A DNA stretch of 64,000 nt from Agelas oroides (Eukaryota > Porifera > Demospongiae > Agelasida > Agelasidae): the NCBI GenBank assembly GCA_949130485.1, contig OX422192.1, positions 3,604,085 to 3,668,084 on the forward strand, written 5' to 3'. The notes under the pieces were generated by a model. The model was not told where the DNA came from. It did not search any database and saw only the letters and a list, made by a program, of their open reading frames with translations. A program made the translations under genes and the position numbers. Position 1 is the first letter of the stretch. Each line of letters begins with the position of its first letter. Positions 9,936-21,529 of this stretch are shown in pieces.

Positions 9936-10233
9936 GCAAGGGGTAGTCACTTATATGTCGCCTGTAGAAGCGTTTGCGACCGCGATCAAATTTTTTGATC
10001 GGCAAAAAGTGCGCTTGATCGCTTGATCGTCCCCCCCAGAGGCTCTTGATCGCTTGATTTTCAAGGGTCAAAGGTCAAATTGCGGCCGCGCGCTCTTGAT
10101 TGTTGATTTTTAGCAGTTCGGAGGTCACCTTGATCCCTTGATCGGCCCCCCGAAAGGGCTTTGATCGCTTGATTCAGTTTTGATCCCGGTTGCAAACGCT
10201 TCTACACGGGACATATAAGTGACTACCCCTTGC
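9936..10233. mobile_element. MITE nested in the left arm
   Basis: Inverted ends (GGGGTAGTCACTTATATGTC and its complement, extending through GTAGAAGCGTTTGC) interrupt the arm exactly where the right arm is continuous. AAG, up to GCAAG, is duplicated at the insertion point. The interior is packed with TTGATCGC-type motifs. Confidence 0.8.
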
Positions 10234-10625
10234 AAGGCACACAGCCAACTGTTCTACAGCTCTTCCTAAGGTATTCAGTAGAGATTTACAAGTGTACCAA
10301 TGCATCAGAACTCATAAGTTGACATAAAACTCAGCAGGAGTCCATTTGGGTTGCATAAATTATGGCCTACTCTGGTTACATGTACACACAGCTACTGAAA
10401 TTCTTGAGACTCTCCATCCTGGGGCGACAGGCCTGTGTTTCATGATAAAGGTTTGGTTGGTGACATTGATAGGATTAACTAATTCACTTAGTACTTCCAA
10501 CTTCTCAGAGATGATAAAAAACATGCATGACTTTGCATAACATCTAGGCCTGTTTTTATAAGGGAGATGTGGTTCGTTGATTGTTCATGCATGTATTTCT
10601 GGTCAAGGCAGTAAATAGTGTTATT

Positions 10626-10937
10626 CGCCTATCAATGTTACACCCCACTACCCCCTGTACGGGCTATAGTGGGGCAAGGTGGGGATTTGACTAATTTAAA
10701 TATCAATTGCCCCAATATACGGGACATACCCTATAATCAAATCCCCTTGCAGAAGGTGGGGGATTACTGGGGATTTGACACACTCAGTGTAACTGTGCAG
10801 TATACGGAGACCATTGCCGTATTCAAGATGTCTTCAGAGGTAATCAAATGCCCCGACTATAGGGGCAGCCTCCTTCGGTCAAAGCCCCTATATTGCCCGC
10901 TATCTGCCCGTACGGGGGGTAATATTGATAGGCGCAT
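10626..10937. mobile_element. MITE nested in the centre of the palindromic element
   Basis: Inverted ends CGCCTATCAATGTTAC / GTAATATTGATAGGCG and inner GGGG/CCCC-rich complementary stretches (10626-10700 against 10850-10937). No coding capacity; target duplication unclear. Confidence 0.6.
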
Positions 10938-12218
10938 TACGTCGAGCCATCCAGGCCCCCCAACGAAGAATGTCTGGTGGCTTGACTCAAATTCCTTGTC
11001 AAGAAAGTATGTCCAGCAAATAAGAATGGAGCACTGATGCATACAGTTCACTGTTTGTCACTATTGACTCTTTGATTTTGTTGGCCATCCGATATTCCAG
11101 TTGGGAAGCATCCTATATAGTGACAATAATATTGAATCACACCACCAGACATCAGAGATTGTGGATAAGCGTAAATCTGGGGACTGACATCACTACTTGT
11201 AGCCACATTGCTGAAATTGATGCTCAAGCCTTCTGCTTTCAGTGACAACTGTAAATCATACCCATTTCTCTGCAATAGCTCTAAGAAACGCACAGTCACA
11301 TGGTTGTTATGATGCAAACATTAGGTCCCAATTTGTTAATTTTGAGTTTCTCATCAGGTGTTTTATCTGCACCCAATCCGGGTGGGCGACCATTGTGTAT
11401 TCATCCATAGCCGACAGGTGTTTCTCACAGAAGAACTCAACAAACATGATGTCAGGAGGATCAACGCTCATTATACGCTGTTGTAGAAGGGTTCTTTTGG
11501 ATGCTGTGCAGTAGAGAGATATGTTTGTTGGCGTTGCATTCATCACTACACTTATCCGGTTCGTTCCTACGTCATTAGTATCTTATACGAAAATAAAAAT
11601 AAATTCTATCTCAGAAATCCATGCGGGCGGCTGATGAGAAACTAATAATCAACGAATTGGGGCCTTACGTGGCCATAACAAGCAGTCAGGCAGGTCAGGT
11701 TTAGGCCTGAGCAATTTTATGCAGACCAAACATGCACATGAGCACTTTGATTTAATAATACACATAGATATAAAAACTAGTAAGAATGAGAATTTCTCCA
11801 TTATTCGACATAAGACCATTTACTGCCTTGACCAGGAATACATGCATGAACAATCAACGAACCACATCTCCCTTATAAAACAGGCCTAGATGTTATGCAA
11901 AGTCACCCACTGCGCAGGACGTGTTTCGGCCAATACCAGGCCTCATCAGCTGCGCTGGGGTGACCGGGAGATGGGGACTGCATGCAGGTTTTTTTTTATC
12001 ATCTCTGAGAAGTTGGAAGTACTAAGTGAATTAGTTAATCCTATCAATGTCACCAACCAAACCTTTATCATGAAACACAGGCCTGTCGCCCCAGGATGGA
12101 GAGTCTCAAGAACTTCAGTAGCTGTGTGTACATGTAACCAGAGTAGGCCATAATTTATGCAACCCAAATGGACTCCTGCTGAGTTTTATGTCAACTTATG
12201 AGTTCTGATGCATTGGTA

Positions 12219-13123
12219 AGGTAAGGGGCCCTAATTTGGGACACTTTTTCAGCTTTTGCTTACCAATTACCGGCACGTCGCTAGGTGAGTAGCACAATAG
12301 ACCTGTACGTATACTTCAGGCATCGTACTTTTTGCATTCCAAGTTTGAAGTCCAAAGTCCGCAGGATACCCGGGAACGGAGCGACTTTGTTCGCGTGGTT
12401 CACATAGCAAATTTTAGGGGGGTGGTGCCTAATTCGGGACACTTCCGTAAATTGACTGATTCCACAGAGGACTGCCTGTTCTGAGGTCCAGAGGGGTTTA
12501 AAAACGTTTTCTAGCACTCATGGAAGGTTTTGAAGACGCAGTCAAGTATATAAATGTGTACAAAATAAGAATTCAGTGAGAACGGTTAAAATTATGCATA
12601 AGTATGCATGTTGAAGCCCTGAAGCCTGCTGAGGAAGCAACTGACAAGACCGTGCAATGATTTTCTGCCCTCCTTCACCAAGCACTGCACCGACAGCAGG
12701 TCTATCTGCTCCAAATTTAGCATACTTCTTAACTACATGCCGATAGACAGTAGTATTGAGTATGCCAAACCACTCTCCTGCCAACCTAGGGCTCAACTGC
12801 TTGGTTTCCACAGCTTTCTGGGACACTGCTGCTCTTTGCTGTTTCGACTGTACTGACTCGATAGCCTTGGTTGCTATTTCACCGACTAGATATGTGATAT
12901 TTGCGCGAAAAGCCTCCAAATTATTCAACACGGGGTAATTAGTACGTAATTTTTATGTAATAGGTGGAGCTAGCGTTCCGAAAATCGATGCGAAGCTGCT
13001 GTAGGACATACTCTATACTTGTACTAAACATTGTTCAACTACAGCTGAGAGCCGCTTGGAAAATCGGTGAGAAATTGGAAGTGTCCCGAATTAGGACCCG
13101 TCCCAAATTAGGGCCCCTTACCT
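12219..13123. mobile_element. Tc1/mariner-pogo-like element nested in the right arm
   Basis: Inverted ends AGGTAAGGGGCCCTAATTTG (12219) and complement (to 13123), flanked by a TA duplication (12217-12218 and 13124-13125). The uninterrupted left arm shows the pre-insertion site. A second, subterminal inverted pair (a CTAATTCGGGACACTTCC version near 12428 and its complement near 13078) lies inside. It is 905 bp and encodes a short HTH-like frame, so it is probably a deletion derivative. Confidence 0.85.
12542..12931 (-). pseudogene. Truncated psq/pogo-type helix-turn-helix transposase fragment
   Basis: A 129-codon frame inside the TA-flanked element. Residues about 30-85 (QKAVETKQLSPRLAGEWFGI then NTTVYRHVVKK and a GADRPAVG...LGEGG stretch) follow the pattern of the psq-like HTH that precedes the catalytic domain in pogo/Tigger transposases: a Ser/Thr-start helix, a recognition helix with TVYRHV, then a Gly-Arg-Pro-like hook. 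No DDE/D catalytic part is present. The TA target duplication independently supports this superfamily. The last 40 residues are probably read-through. Confidence 0.5.
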
Positions 13124-13383
13124 TACACTTGTAAATCTCTACTGAATACCTTAGGAAGAGCTGTAGAACAGTTGGCTGTGTGCCTTGCCAAGCAAGCAAA
13201 AGTCAGCAGTCGAGGTCAAAGTACAACAGTCATGCAGCGCGAAGGGTTATGAATATTTAATGAGATGATGTAACCGTTTCAAACCGGGTGTATCCCCTTC
13301 ACATATCATCATGACATAAGGTCACGCCCATAGCTCCACCCACCGGATGCGGCATTCGGCCTGTACCTAACAGGAACCTTTGC

Positions 13384-15081
13384 AAAAACGCAAAGCGATC
13401 AAAAACTGGAACCGGGGAAGGCCTGGGAACGAGGCTACAGCTATGTGTCATTTGGTGTGACGCGTGAAGTGTATCCCGCATCATATCTGCATCGTGTCGG
13501 ATAGCCTGGAAACAAGGCTACCTGTTGCATGGCACGAACTGCAATTGGTGCAAATGATTGAAAAATCCTTATTAAACACACACTGAGTTCCAGTACACAT
13601 TATAATAGTGAATGCAGCTTCTATGTGTGCAGTGAAACAGACTGTCATTGACAACTTTTAAATCCTGTGCAAGTACTCTGGCTACAACTGCCACTGGATG
13701 CCAAAGTGTACCTCATGATATAAACCCTGTGTAAGAAAATATCAAGAAGTTAATTGATGCTCAGAATACTCTTCCTTATGGAAGGAATAGGGGAGAATTA
13801 AAAAGAACCAACCCTGTACAACTGTAAGTGTTCAAGGCTGCATATTGTGAAACTCATTTACAGTATCTTAGCCTCATGAATGGCTTGGGTATGAGGCTAT
13901 TACTATCAGTGCAAGGTAGCTATGGGTGAATGGAAATGTCCACATTGCTTTTCTGAAAGTACACTTCGGTGTAGCTAGTTCATTCATTACACAACCCCAT
14001 TTCTTAGAGTGCCTAAAGTGTTCCACTATTACTAATAGCCCCTGCTCCTTCAGAAGGGTGTTACAGAAAAATTAGACCTCCACAGGGGCTAATCCAGAAT
14101 TTTTGTGAGAGGGGCCAGTGGCTGATGGAGTTATGATTAGCCACTGTGACAAAAGCTTACCAATAAGTTGGGTATGTTAATTATTGCTGTGGAAAGCATT
14201 TAGCTACACTCGAGTTTTGAGTCCTCTGTTTACATAATTAGTGCATACTATGAAGCAGTGGGATGAAGCATGCACAACGTACCGTCATTATTCTAATACT
14301 ATGTATGATCCAATTTAACGCAAGAAATTCACTTCCAGGAATTTATCATGAATCTATTCTACATAAGCAGGAGTCTTAAATTATTTGTGCTGATCCAATT
14401 TAATGTAAGATAATGACTGAAGCCAACCTCCGCCTCCTCTCACTGTCTTCATAGTTCAGCAAGTTCTGTACAGGAAAAACCAGCTACACACTTACCTAAC
14501 TTGGTGCAGCCTTCATTGGGTGCAGAGTTTGACAAGATATGCACATAATTCCAGGAAAAGCCAGCTGTACACTTACCTAGGTAGCAAAAGCAGGTCTTTT
14601 ACTTGTCCATGTCTTGTGATTCGTGTGCAACATAAGAGCTAGTTTTGCGTAAGAAATTCAAATAACTTTCGGGGCTTACCCCCAAGGTTCATGAAAGCTG
14701 TAAACTATTGCTGGAGGGCATGGTAAAAGTTGCTACATGCAGTTTCAGCAAGTTTCTCAGCAGCCGTTGCACGTTCAGTAAATTGTTACGATATTTTTGG
14801 CTCTAGCTAAAGGGATAATATATTATTAATTAAAAAGGAAACATTTGGGCAAAGTAGCTATCTTGGGAAACACACAGTAAATAAGATACAGGAAAACTGA
14901 GGTTTGGAGTTTATAATCAGGTCATGTGGGCAAATTTTGCTGCTGCTGACTACACTTTGTAGGCACCTTGTCATTGCATGTGTGAGGTGCTATTCCCAGC
15001 CAGGCCCTCATCATAAACTTTACATAACATAGATACATGTCTTTAGGTTATGTGTAACTAGTGTAGCCATGGCTAACCCTG
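13384..15081. other. Intergenic, no gene recognised
   Basis: It begins with a half-copy of the GCCTGGGAACGAGGCTA family (13413-13436). A weak direct repeat with an AGGAAAA-CCAGCT core (about 14473 and 14551) is each time followed by ACACTTACCT, which would read as a GTAAGTGT donor on the minus strand, but no exon could be joined to it. Nothing else was identified. Confidence 0.45.
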
Positions 15082-16429
15082 TCAAACATACCAAGTGTCA
15101 GTACAATAAGATGTTAGCCTGTGTTGGACATGATACTGAATCCGACCCACAAGATCCTCAAAATATGTTGCACGTGTGGGTATGTTGTGCCACATTTCTA
15201 CCAAGATTGTTGGTGTGTTCTTTTTGGTGACAAACTTTTTAGGGTCAAGTGATTCTCCACCAGGTGGTGTGCATGGTTGGGTCACACAAAAGTATTCTTC
15301 ACCATCAGGAACAATCAGCTCAGTTGGTTCCACAGTGGTGGATCCGGAAGTTGACAAAATGGTTTTCCCAGAGATACTTGCACCAAGTGTCCACTGGATA
15401 GTTTTCATGACACCTGGTTGGCAGTTTGGTCCATCATCCTGTAGCAATCAAAACAGTATTTCAACACACATTAATTCCATAGCCTTGTTTCTAGGCTTTC
15501 CTCAGCTCCAAGTTTTGATTGCCTGTAGTGTGCAAAAACTGGAGCCATGCAGGGAAACATGAGAGCTGTATACATTGTCAAAGGGTACCAACAACTTACA
15601 ATATTTTATGGCTATACCCATATCACCATAACAAATTCAGACAGCATCACTGTCATGTGAAGCGCATTGACATGTGTGGGTATATTTGGAAATAGTCTTG
15701 GTACACAAGTGTGTCGCAGTGCACGTATGAACAATGGTGCTACAGTATGGTTTGCAAATGGAAAAAAAAACAACAGAGCATGCGCAAGCGGAGACATGAG
15801 TTTGAGCTTGTAGCTGTTATGCTTGCAGTATGGCCTGCATTACAATACTGCAAGTGATGGGTATGGAAATGGAAGCTAATTTCCAATCAAATTGGACATA
15901 ATGCATATCAGCTATACACAGTGCATGGATAAGACTGGAATTCAGTTGCACCAGTTTTGCCCTGGCCCTTCCATATCCCAGTTTAGAGTGTGTACACTGC
16001 ATGAAGTTCCTCAGAAGAGATAGCTACATTCTCAGAAGAGTCCTACCACAGGTGTGGCAATCATCTGTACACGTACGTATACATGCTATGACGTCACATA
16101 TGTTGGCAAAATGGCACACGGTAGCGGGATGGCCAATATATAGTCTATACGACGAAAGCCTTGGCAGATCTGACTTAACAGATAGGCCGCCATACGACTC
16201 CCATCTGATCTAGTCCATACAGTCATGCAGCGAGCTTACTTCTACTTACAGGTATGCTAAGATGCAGAAGTATGCATGCATCCATGCAACTTACCGTTGA
16301 GATGTCAGTCAATAGTTGCGATAGAGTTTCTTTGCAAACAGGCCCGATTGCGTTGGGGCACTGCAGCCGCAGGAACACTGTACATGGTGTATAGTACTCG
16401 TTGGGATATTCTGATGTCTGACTTGCCAT
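15082..16429 (-). CDS. Two-exon gene of an unrecognised family (TILVEM family, member 1)
   Basis: Exon 1 is 16429-16295 (donor ACG|GTAAGTTGC) and exon 2 is 15438-15082 (acceptor GCTACAG|GAT), joined in phase 0 to give 163 residues. There is no signal peptide or membrane segment by eye. Several Cys are present (TPCTVFLRLQC, PNCQPG, EYFCVTQPC). A second gene at 42685-44513 shares the same exon boundary and the blocks FLRLQ/LLKLH, QWTL, FCVT and TILVEMxHNI, so this is a real gene family. Function unknown. It lies 144 bp downstream of the 3' end of the DED membrane gene on the same strand. Exon 1 may have a further upstream exon: an acceptor-like TTCTCAG lies just before its ATG. Confidence 0.65.
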
Positions 16430-16552
16430 CGTGCTGAGAACTCGCGTTCAGGTCAAAAAACAATATGTACAAAACAAGGGGAGTACCCAGAGGGGAATCC
16501 CAAACGCCATGATATGATAAGATAACAGTACATTCCACACAATATATAATAT

Positions 16553-16558
16553 TTTATT
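16553..16558 (-). terminator. Poly(A) signal of the 16.6-20.7 kb gene
   Basis: AATAAA on the minus strand, 15 nt beyond the stop codon. Confidence 0.6.
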
Positions 16559-16572
16559 ATATAAAAACAGCA

Positions 16573-19500
16573 CTAAGAAGATTCATAGGTCGAACCACCA
16601 CCTCTGAGTCGCTGAATCTTAACCACAAAACAGCAACACATTCCTAAAACCAGGATGAGACTAACTGCTCCTATGACAGACTCAACAGCTACTACAATAA
16701 CTATTTTAGTTGTGCTGCGAATGACATCTATGTGTGTGGTGTACGGGGTTGGATCATGTACAGGTGATTCTGGGATATGGCAGAGTAGGGTAGCTGGATA
16801 GGACGGCACAGGGATGCTAGCAGACTCTGAGGTTGTGACCGTATACTTCTTCCTGCCTTCACAGTCTGACATGTTGACATAGTTAACTTGCATGGTGATG
16901 TTCTCGGCTATGGTGACGTTTCCTTGTTTCACCAACGTAATGTAGTGGTAGCCTGGATTTTCAACAACGTACGACACATTGGAACATTTCACTTGGCCAC
17001 TGTTACCCACCAGCACATTCTTTGAGTACACAGAATGATTGATCCCAGATTTGAGGAATTCCTGATTAAGGGCTTCACTGTCAAATATAAGGACATTTGC
17101 AGGTGTAGTTGTAGCACTTGAACTTTGTAGGCATATACTCATGACAATTTTAGAGTTTCTTAATAAGTAAGGCATTCTGTCCAAGTCAGGTGGAAGGTTG
17201 AGCATGCTTGTTGGCCAAGAAAGGTTCTTGTTCCACAATGTTACTGTATTTTTGTAAACCACAAGCTGAGTTTGGTCTACTACACACACCTGAACATCGT
17301 AATTATAGTCACCTTGCATCAGGATTTCTGACACTGTCCATTCAATGTACCATGGTCCATCTGTCTGATCACAAACAATGGTGTCACCTTCATAGCCAAG
17401 GTGCTGTACAGAAGCTGGATTTAAATGAGTGCCGAAGAGGATGGCGACTGCAGCAGACTGACAAAAGCATAGAAATGCAAAGACCACTACAATTACGCAA
17501 CATATAATCTTTCCGAGTGTTGCAGTAGTGAAGTGCTGACCTAAGGAAAGTAAAGCATACACAGTGACTACTACAGTCAGCTACCTTCAACTAAGTCACT
17601 CACTTGTGGTTGCCATGTCCGAGCTTGTTTTAGGTTTGTCCGCCTTGTGCTGCAATAACGCAGCTTCTTCTGAAACACAGGGCACTGTATCCTCATGTTC
17701 AAGGTCATCAGCAGCTACCAAGGACAGAAATAAACACGATGTTGAGTATCTAATGTATATTTATATCATTACCCAAACTATCTGATTAGGTAGTTGTTGT
17801 CTGCTTTGATGCATGTGTTGTCAGCTTCTGCTTACAGTTGATTTGATTGTTGTCCCCTGGGAATGGCTGCACTGGGTCCTCCATGTGGGTCTGTCCTGTT
17901 TCCACACCTAAAGCCATGAGTAGGGATCAACAGTGATGTAGTATTACACTAAAGAAAGATGCATGTAATAATCTAGCTATATGCAGCACCTCCTGCTGTT
18001 TGTACACCACGCCAAGAACCACCATGGTAACCAATGTCCTTCACTACGGGCGAGCTGCTCTGGGAAACAAGCCTTGCAGAAGTGCCTGTTCCAACAAGGT
18101 GTTGCTGCTGTTGTCCTGCAAAGTGGGAAGAGAGAAAATTCAGTCTTATTAGCAGCACATTTCTTCGATCAAAAACTCTTGTATAATTTGTTTCCCAGCA
18201 ACTATTAGCTACTAAATTGTCCACACTAATGGTGTACCTTGTTTACACTGGCAGGCAGGGGCTATAGCAAAGGAAGGCATACAACCTTACTCACATTCCA
18301 AGTTGTCACACCAGCTACAGCAGATAATATTACAATACCAACAGAGAGTTGATAAAGTCCCATAAAAGGTCATGAGAGGAAAAAGAAACTCATGAAACGG
18401 ACCACATAATGTCCCAAAATACACTTTGGGAAGACCCATTTCCATATGCGCATGTAACCTTTCCCAGTTCAAAGGAGTTGGTACAAATGCTGGACTGACA
18501 GATACCAAAATCAACAAGAATGCTAACCACGTTAAAGGATGGGTAATTACTTACCCTGGGTGCACATGAATCACAGTGGCTGCCAAATGTTCCATGGGTG
18601 CCATCATAGTCAGACAGGAATGACAGTGGCCAACTTAGCAAAATGGTCTTTTGGTTCGCACTGGATTCCATGATTGTTAACTGCTGCTAACCCACAAGTT
18701 GGAAGTTTAAAGGAACCAAAACACTTAATCATGTGATCATCGAAAAGGAAACTCCGGCCCCTGAAGACTAGTGTTCAATTGATACTAATGTCCCGCCTCA
18801 TAGTTGAAACTACCCTACCCATTTAGCTACAAATGCCCCATAGCTATAACTAATAAACCCATTTATCTATACAACTGCCCTAACCCATTCAGGCCATAAC
18901 TACCCTGTCCATATAGCTATAAATATCCCATCCAATTTAGCTACCCACAAAGTAGTCTGTGAATGTATGTAGAAAAAAATAGAAACAATGATGAGTCAGT
19001 TGGTGTTGGAGGTCCCCCATTTACACAACAACATTATAGACTCTTAGTGACTACATCCATCAGCAACACATTTGTGAGTTCACTCCTAATGTAGGCACAT
19101 GGTTAACAAAGTATACTTGTTCGAACTGATCTACATGCATGCATGGCACTTGTTATGTGACCACCCAATCTATATAGAACATACGAAGAAATTCTTGGAT
19201 GGAACCCTGCTGCACGAGTTGTGCTTATTAATTCTGTATCTCTTCAACATAAAAGTTCGCCCAGACTTAAAAATCAGCAATGAAAATGAAAATGAAAATG
19301 AATACGCATGGAACTGAATGATGTACGCATAAAGCTAACCAACAGTACAAACAACTACTGTGTCAAGATTCCCTATCAACCCATCCTTGGATCAATCACA
19401 CCACTCCAGTTGCTTCTTACGAGTTAATCGATCCACGAAAGAAACTTATAGTTGCACGAGACATACACGACTAGCTAGCCACATAGTAAAGTACCAATAC

Positions 19501-20738
19501 TACCATTGCCAATGGTATAGTATGAATGCAATTCTAAAACAAAATAACTCTGGGACTGAAACCATATAGAACAACAACTATAATGCCTACTACACCGACT
19601 CCTTATTTTGACAGTGGCTTATTTCGACATAGTCTCAAACCCAGACAACCCTTCAAAGAGGAAAGGAGGGTCTGGTGAATATAGTACATCCTGCTAGCTG
19701 CTGCTATGGATTCCGCTAAAAGCTAAGCCTTTGAAGTCGCTTGCTGGGCTTCAGTAAGTTGGAGGGTGGTCTGGGTACGAGACTAATTCTGACATCAATA
19801 TCATATAAAAGATAACGGAGACAGAGAAGTGTGAAGAGGTCACAGTTAGCAGCTACAGTGATACACATACCAAAAGGAGTGTGTTGTTCTGAAACACCTT
19901 GGCCGTTGCATCCACTCTCCTGCTGTGGCGCTCCACTCTCCCGCAGTGGCTCCTCTTCTTGCTGAGGAAGTGGCAGTAATGAACTTTCACACTGCACTTC
20001 ATGGGACAATCCACCTACACAGATCACATGTACATACCAAAACATAAACACATACCAACAACATTACAGTTACTTCCTGGTTACAATCAATATCACTTGC
20101 ATGCTATACAAATCACAATGCCACAAACCCATTTAGAAACAGGAGTATGCGTACTGTTTCACATGTGGCTAACCTTGCTCCTGTACTGCTGTTCCAAAAC
20201 CACTTAACTTCTTAGCAATATCTTTCCGACCAATATCTTGTAACCACTGTGCAAGATCATGCAGTGTACTCAGATCTTCTGCACTGATGGTCTGCTCATG
20301 TAGTAGACGGTGAAACAAGTGGACAGCTGACTTGACGTTACTAGGTGCCATCCCAATCTTTTCTTCAGGAATGATGTATACAAGCTTCCGCAGATATTCA
20401 CCATCACCAAGCTCATCAGCCACTGAGATGAGCAGCTCTTGAAAGAACATGTCTGGAAGCTGTTGGGAGTTGGCTGCAGCATGCTCATTCAGCAGTGACA
20501 CATGCTCAGACTTGAACCCAGCCTTTAACAGCATTCGTTGCAAGAGTTTAACAGCATTTTCAGAAAACTCACATTGCTTGAGACGCCGAAACAACTCAGG
20601 TACTCCCTTCAAATCTTCAATTTGTCCATAAGGAAGTACAGCAGTTGCAAGCAGTCTCAACTTCTCTTGATCACTTTCATGAGAGAACTTCTCAATAGTT
20701 GAAAGTGCAGACGGCAACGTGCAACTTGGCTGAGACAT
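16573..20738 (-). CDS. Tandem-DED, double-pass membrane protein (member 1)
   Basis: Six exons: 20738-20174, 20014-19871, 18115-17990, 17907-17836, 17714-17604, 17540-16573. Every junction is GT..AG in phase 1 and the CDS is 1986 nt (661 residues). Residues about 10-90 and 100-180 are two death-effector-like helical bundles (LRLLATAVLPYGQIEDLKG then ELFRRLKQ; later LADELGDGEYLRKL-like and HLFHRLLHEQ). Residues 190-340 are a low-complexity linker. TM1 is about 349-374 (CCVIVVVFAFLCFC), then an ectodomain of about 240 residues with many N-x-S/T sites, TM2 about 619-645, and a 12-residue tail. The DEDs are predicted cytosolic, the loop outside. DEDs normally recruit caspases or adaptors; a receptor-like role is inference. 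An acceptor (TTTTACAG) 3 nt before the ATG implies a 5'-UTR intron. No whole-protein homologue comes to mind. Confidence 0.75.
18116..19870 (-). other. Large intron of the first DED membrane gene
   Basis: 1.75 kb between the 144-bp and 126-bp linker exons. It holds A/T-rich low-complexity sequence with CCATTTAGCTA-like units (about 18790-18950) and a (GAAAAT)n microsatellite (about 19279-19305). An additional phase 1-1 exon cannot be excluded. Confidence 0.5.
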
Positions 20739-20996
20739 TTGCTGTAAAAGTATCAAAGAAACCAACATCTTAACGCTGGACCTTTCTAACAGTCAAGAAC
20801 CTCCCAAAAGTTGCTCACATGATTAACTTTCAAATCAATGGTGCTGATGATTTTGTTACTGGTTTCACACTTTGTGATTTGTTTAAAATAGTTTATATTG
20901 TTAATGAAAGTGCTTAATGTCTACTTAGCAACTTTTAGTGCTTTCATAAAAGAAATGACTCAGCCACACCGACAATGAATAGTTATGTTAGCAACC
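20739..20996. other. Upstream region of the first DED membrane gene
   Basis: 5' flank or 5'-UTR intron of the minus-strand gene. No TATA or other promoter motif could be called with confidence. Confidence 0.35.
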
Positions 20997-21265
20997 ATAT
21001 GTGGCAGTTCCGGGTGGAAATTGAACATTATTCCATTGCGCAATTCAACCTCATTACCACGTTCGAAGCGCTGTAGTGCAAAACTTCCATTAAGGGCGGG
21101 GCTCATACGCGCTACATAGACTTATCAGGTATTCATGCATCTTCACTGTGCGTATGAGCCCCGTCCTTAATGGAAGTATTGTGTTACAGCGCTTCAAACA
21201 TGGTACCGCGGTTGAATTGCGCAACTGAATAATGTTCGATTTCTACCTGGTACTGCTACATATAC
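20997..21265. mobile_element. Palindromic MITE
   Basis: The whole stretch folds on itself: ATTGAACATTATTCCATTGC (about 21020) is the near-complement of the sequence at about 21215-21240, and AAGGGCGGGGCTCATACG of CGTATGAGCCCCGTCCTT. Arms are about 115 bp around a short centre; no coding capacity. Confidence 0.7.
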
Positions 21266-21529
21266 ATATGCACTTGTTCCACATTCATCCCAATTGTAAT
21301 GCCACCCGAACAAAACTTACAATTAGTTCAAGGTTGGTGACATTATGCTGAGTAGAGCACAAACTAAACATCACTTTGTACTTCCCATTGTGTTGGAACA
21401 AAATTACCCAGTACCTCCACTTATTGTTAAAATTAGTGTGTATTATATTAGGAAGTGTACAGCACACAGCTCAGTTTCAGATGATTATGAAAATAGGATA
21501 CAGTTTTGCTTTTTTAATGTGGGTTCACA
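21266..21529. other. Intergenic, nothing recognised
   Basis: A/T-rich spacer between two palindromic elements; short open frames here lack any family signature. Confidence 0.4.

Larger units (their letters stand above)
9731..13383. mobile_element. Large palindromic transposon with ~800-bp inverted arms
   Basis: The left arm (9731-9935 plus 10234-10618) and right arm (11823-12216 plus 13126-13383) are near-identical inverted copies once nested insertions are removed. The tips read AAAGGTTCCTGTTAGG on both sides. The right arm also carries about 75 extra bases near 11906-11980. The centre (10619-11822) holds minus-strand frames at 11048-11317 and 11307-11546 that overlap in different frames and resemble nothing I know; they may be a decayed transposase. 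No target duplication could be fixed because the retrotransposon occupies the left tip. The family is unknown; foldback or long-arm MULE is possible. Confidence 0.75.

Noticed and set aside
10346-10540. Matching frames at 10346-10540 (+) and 11946-12167 (-) as a duplicated gene
   Set aside because: They are the two inverted arms of the palindromic element, not independent genes.
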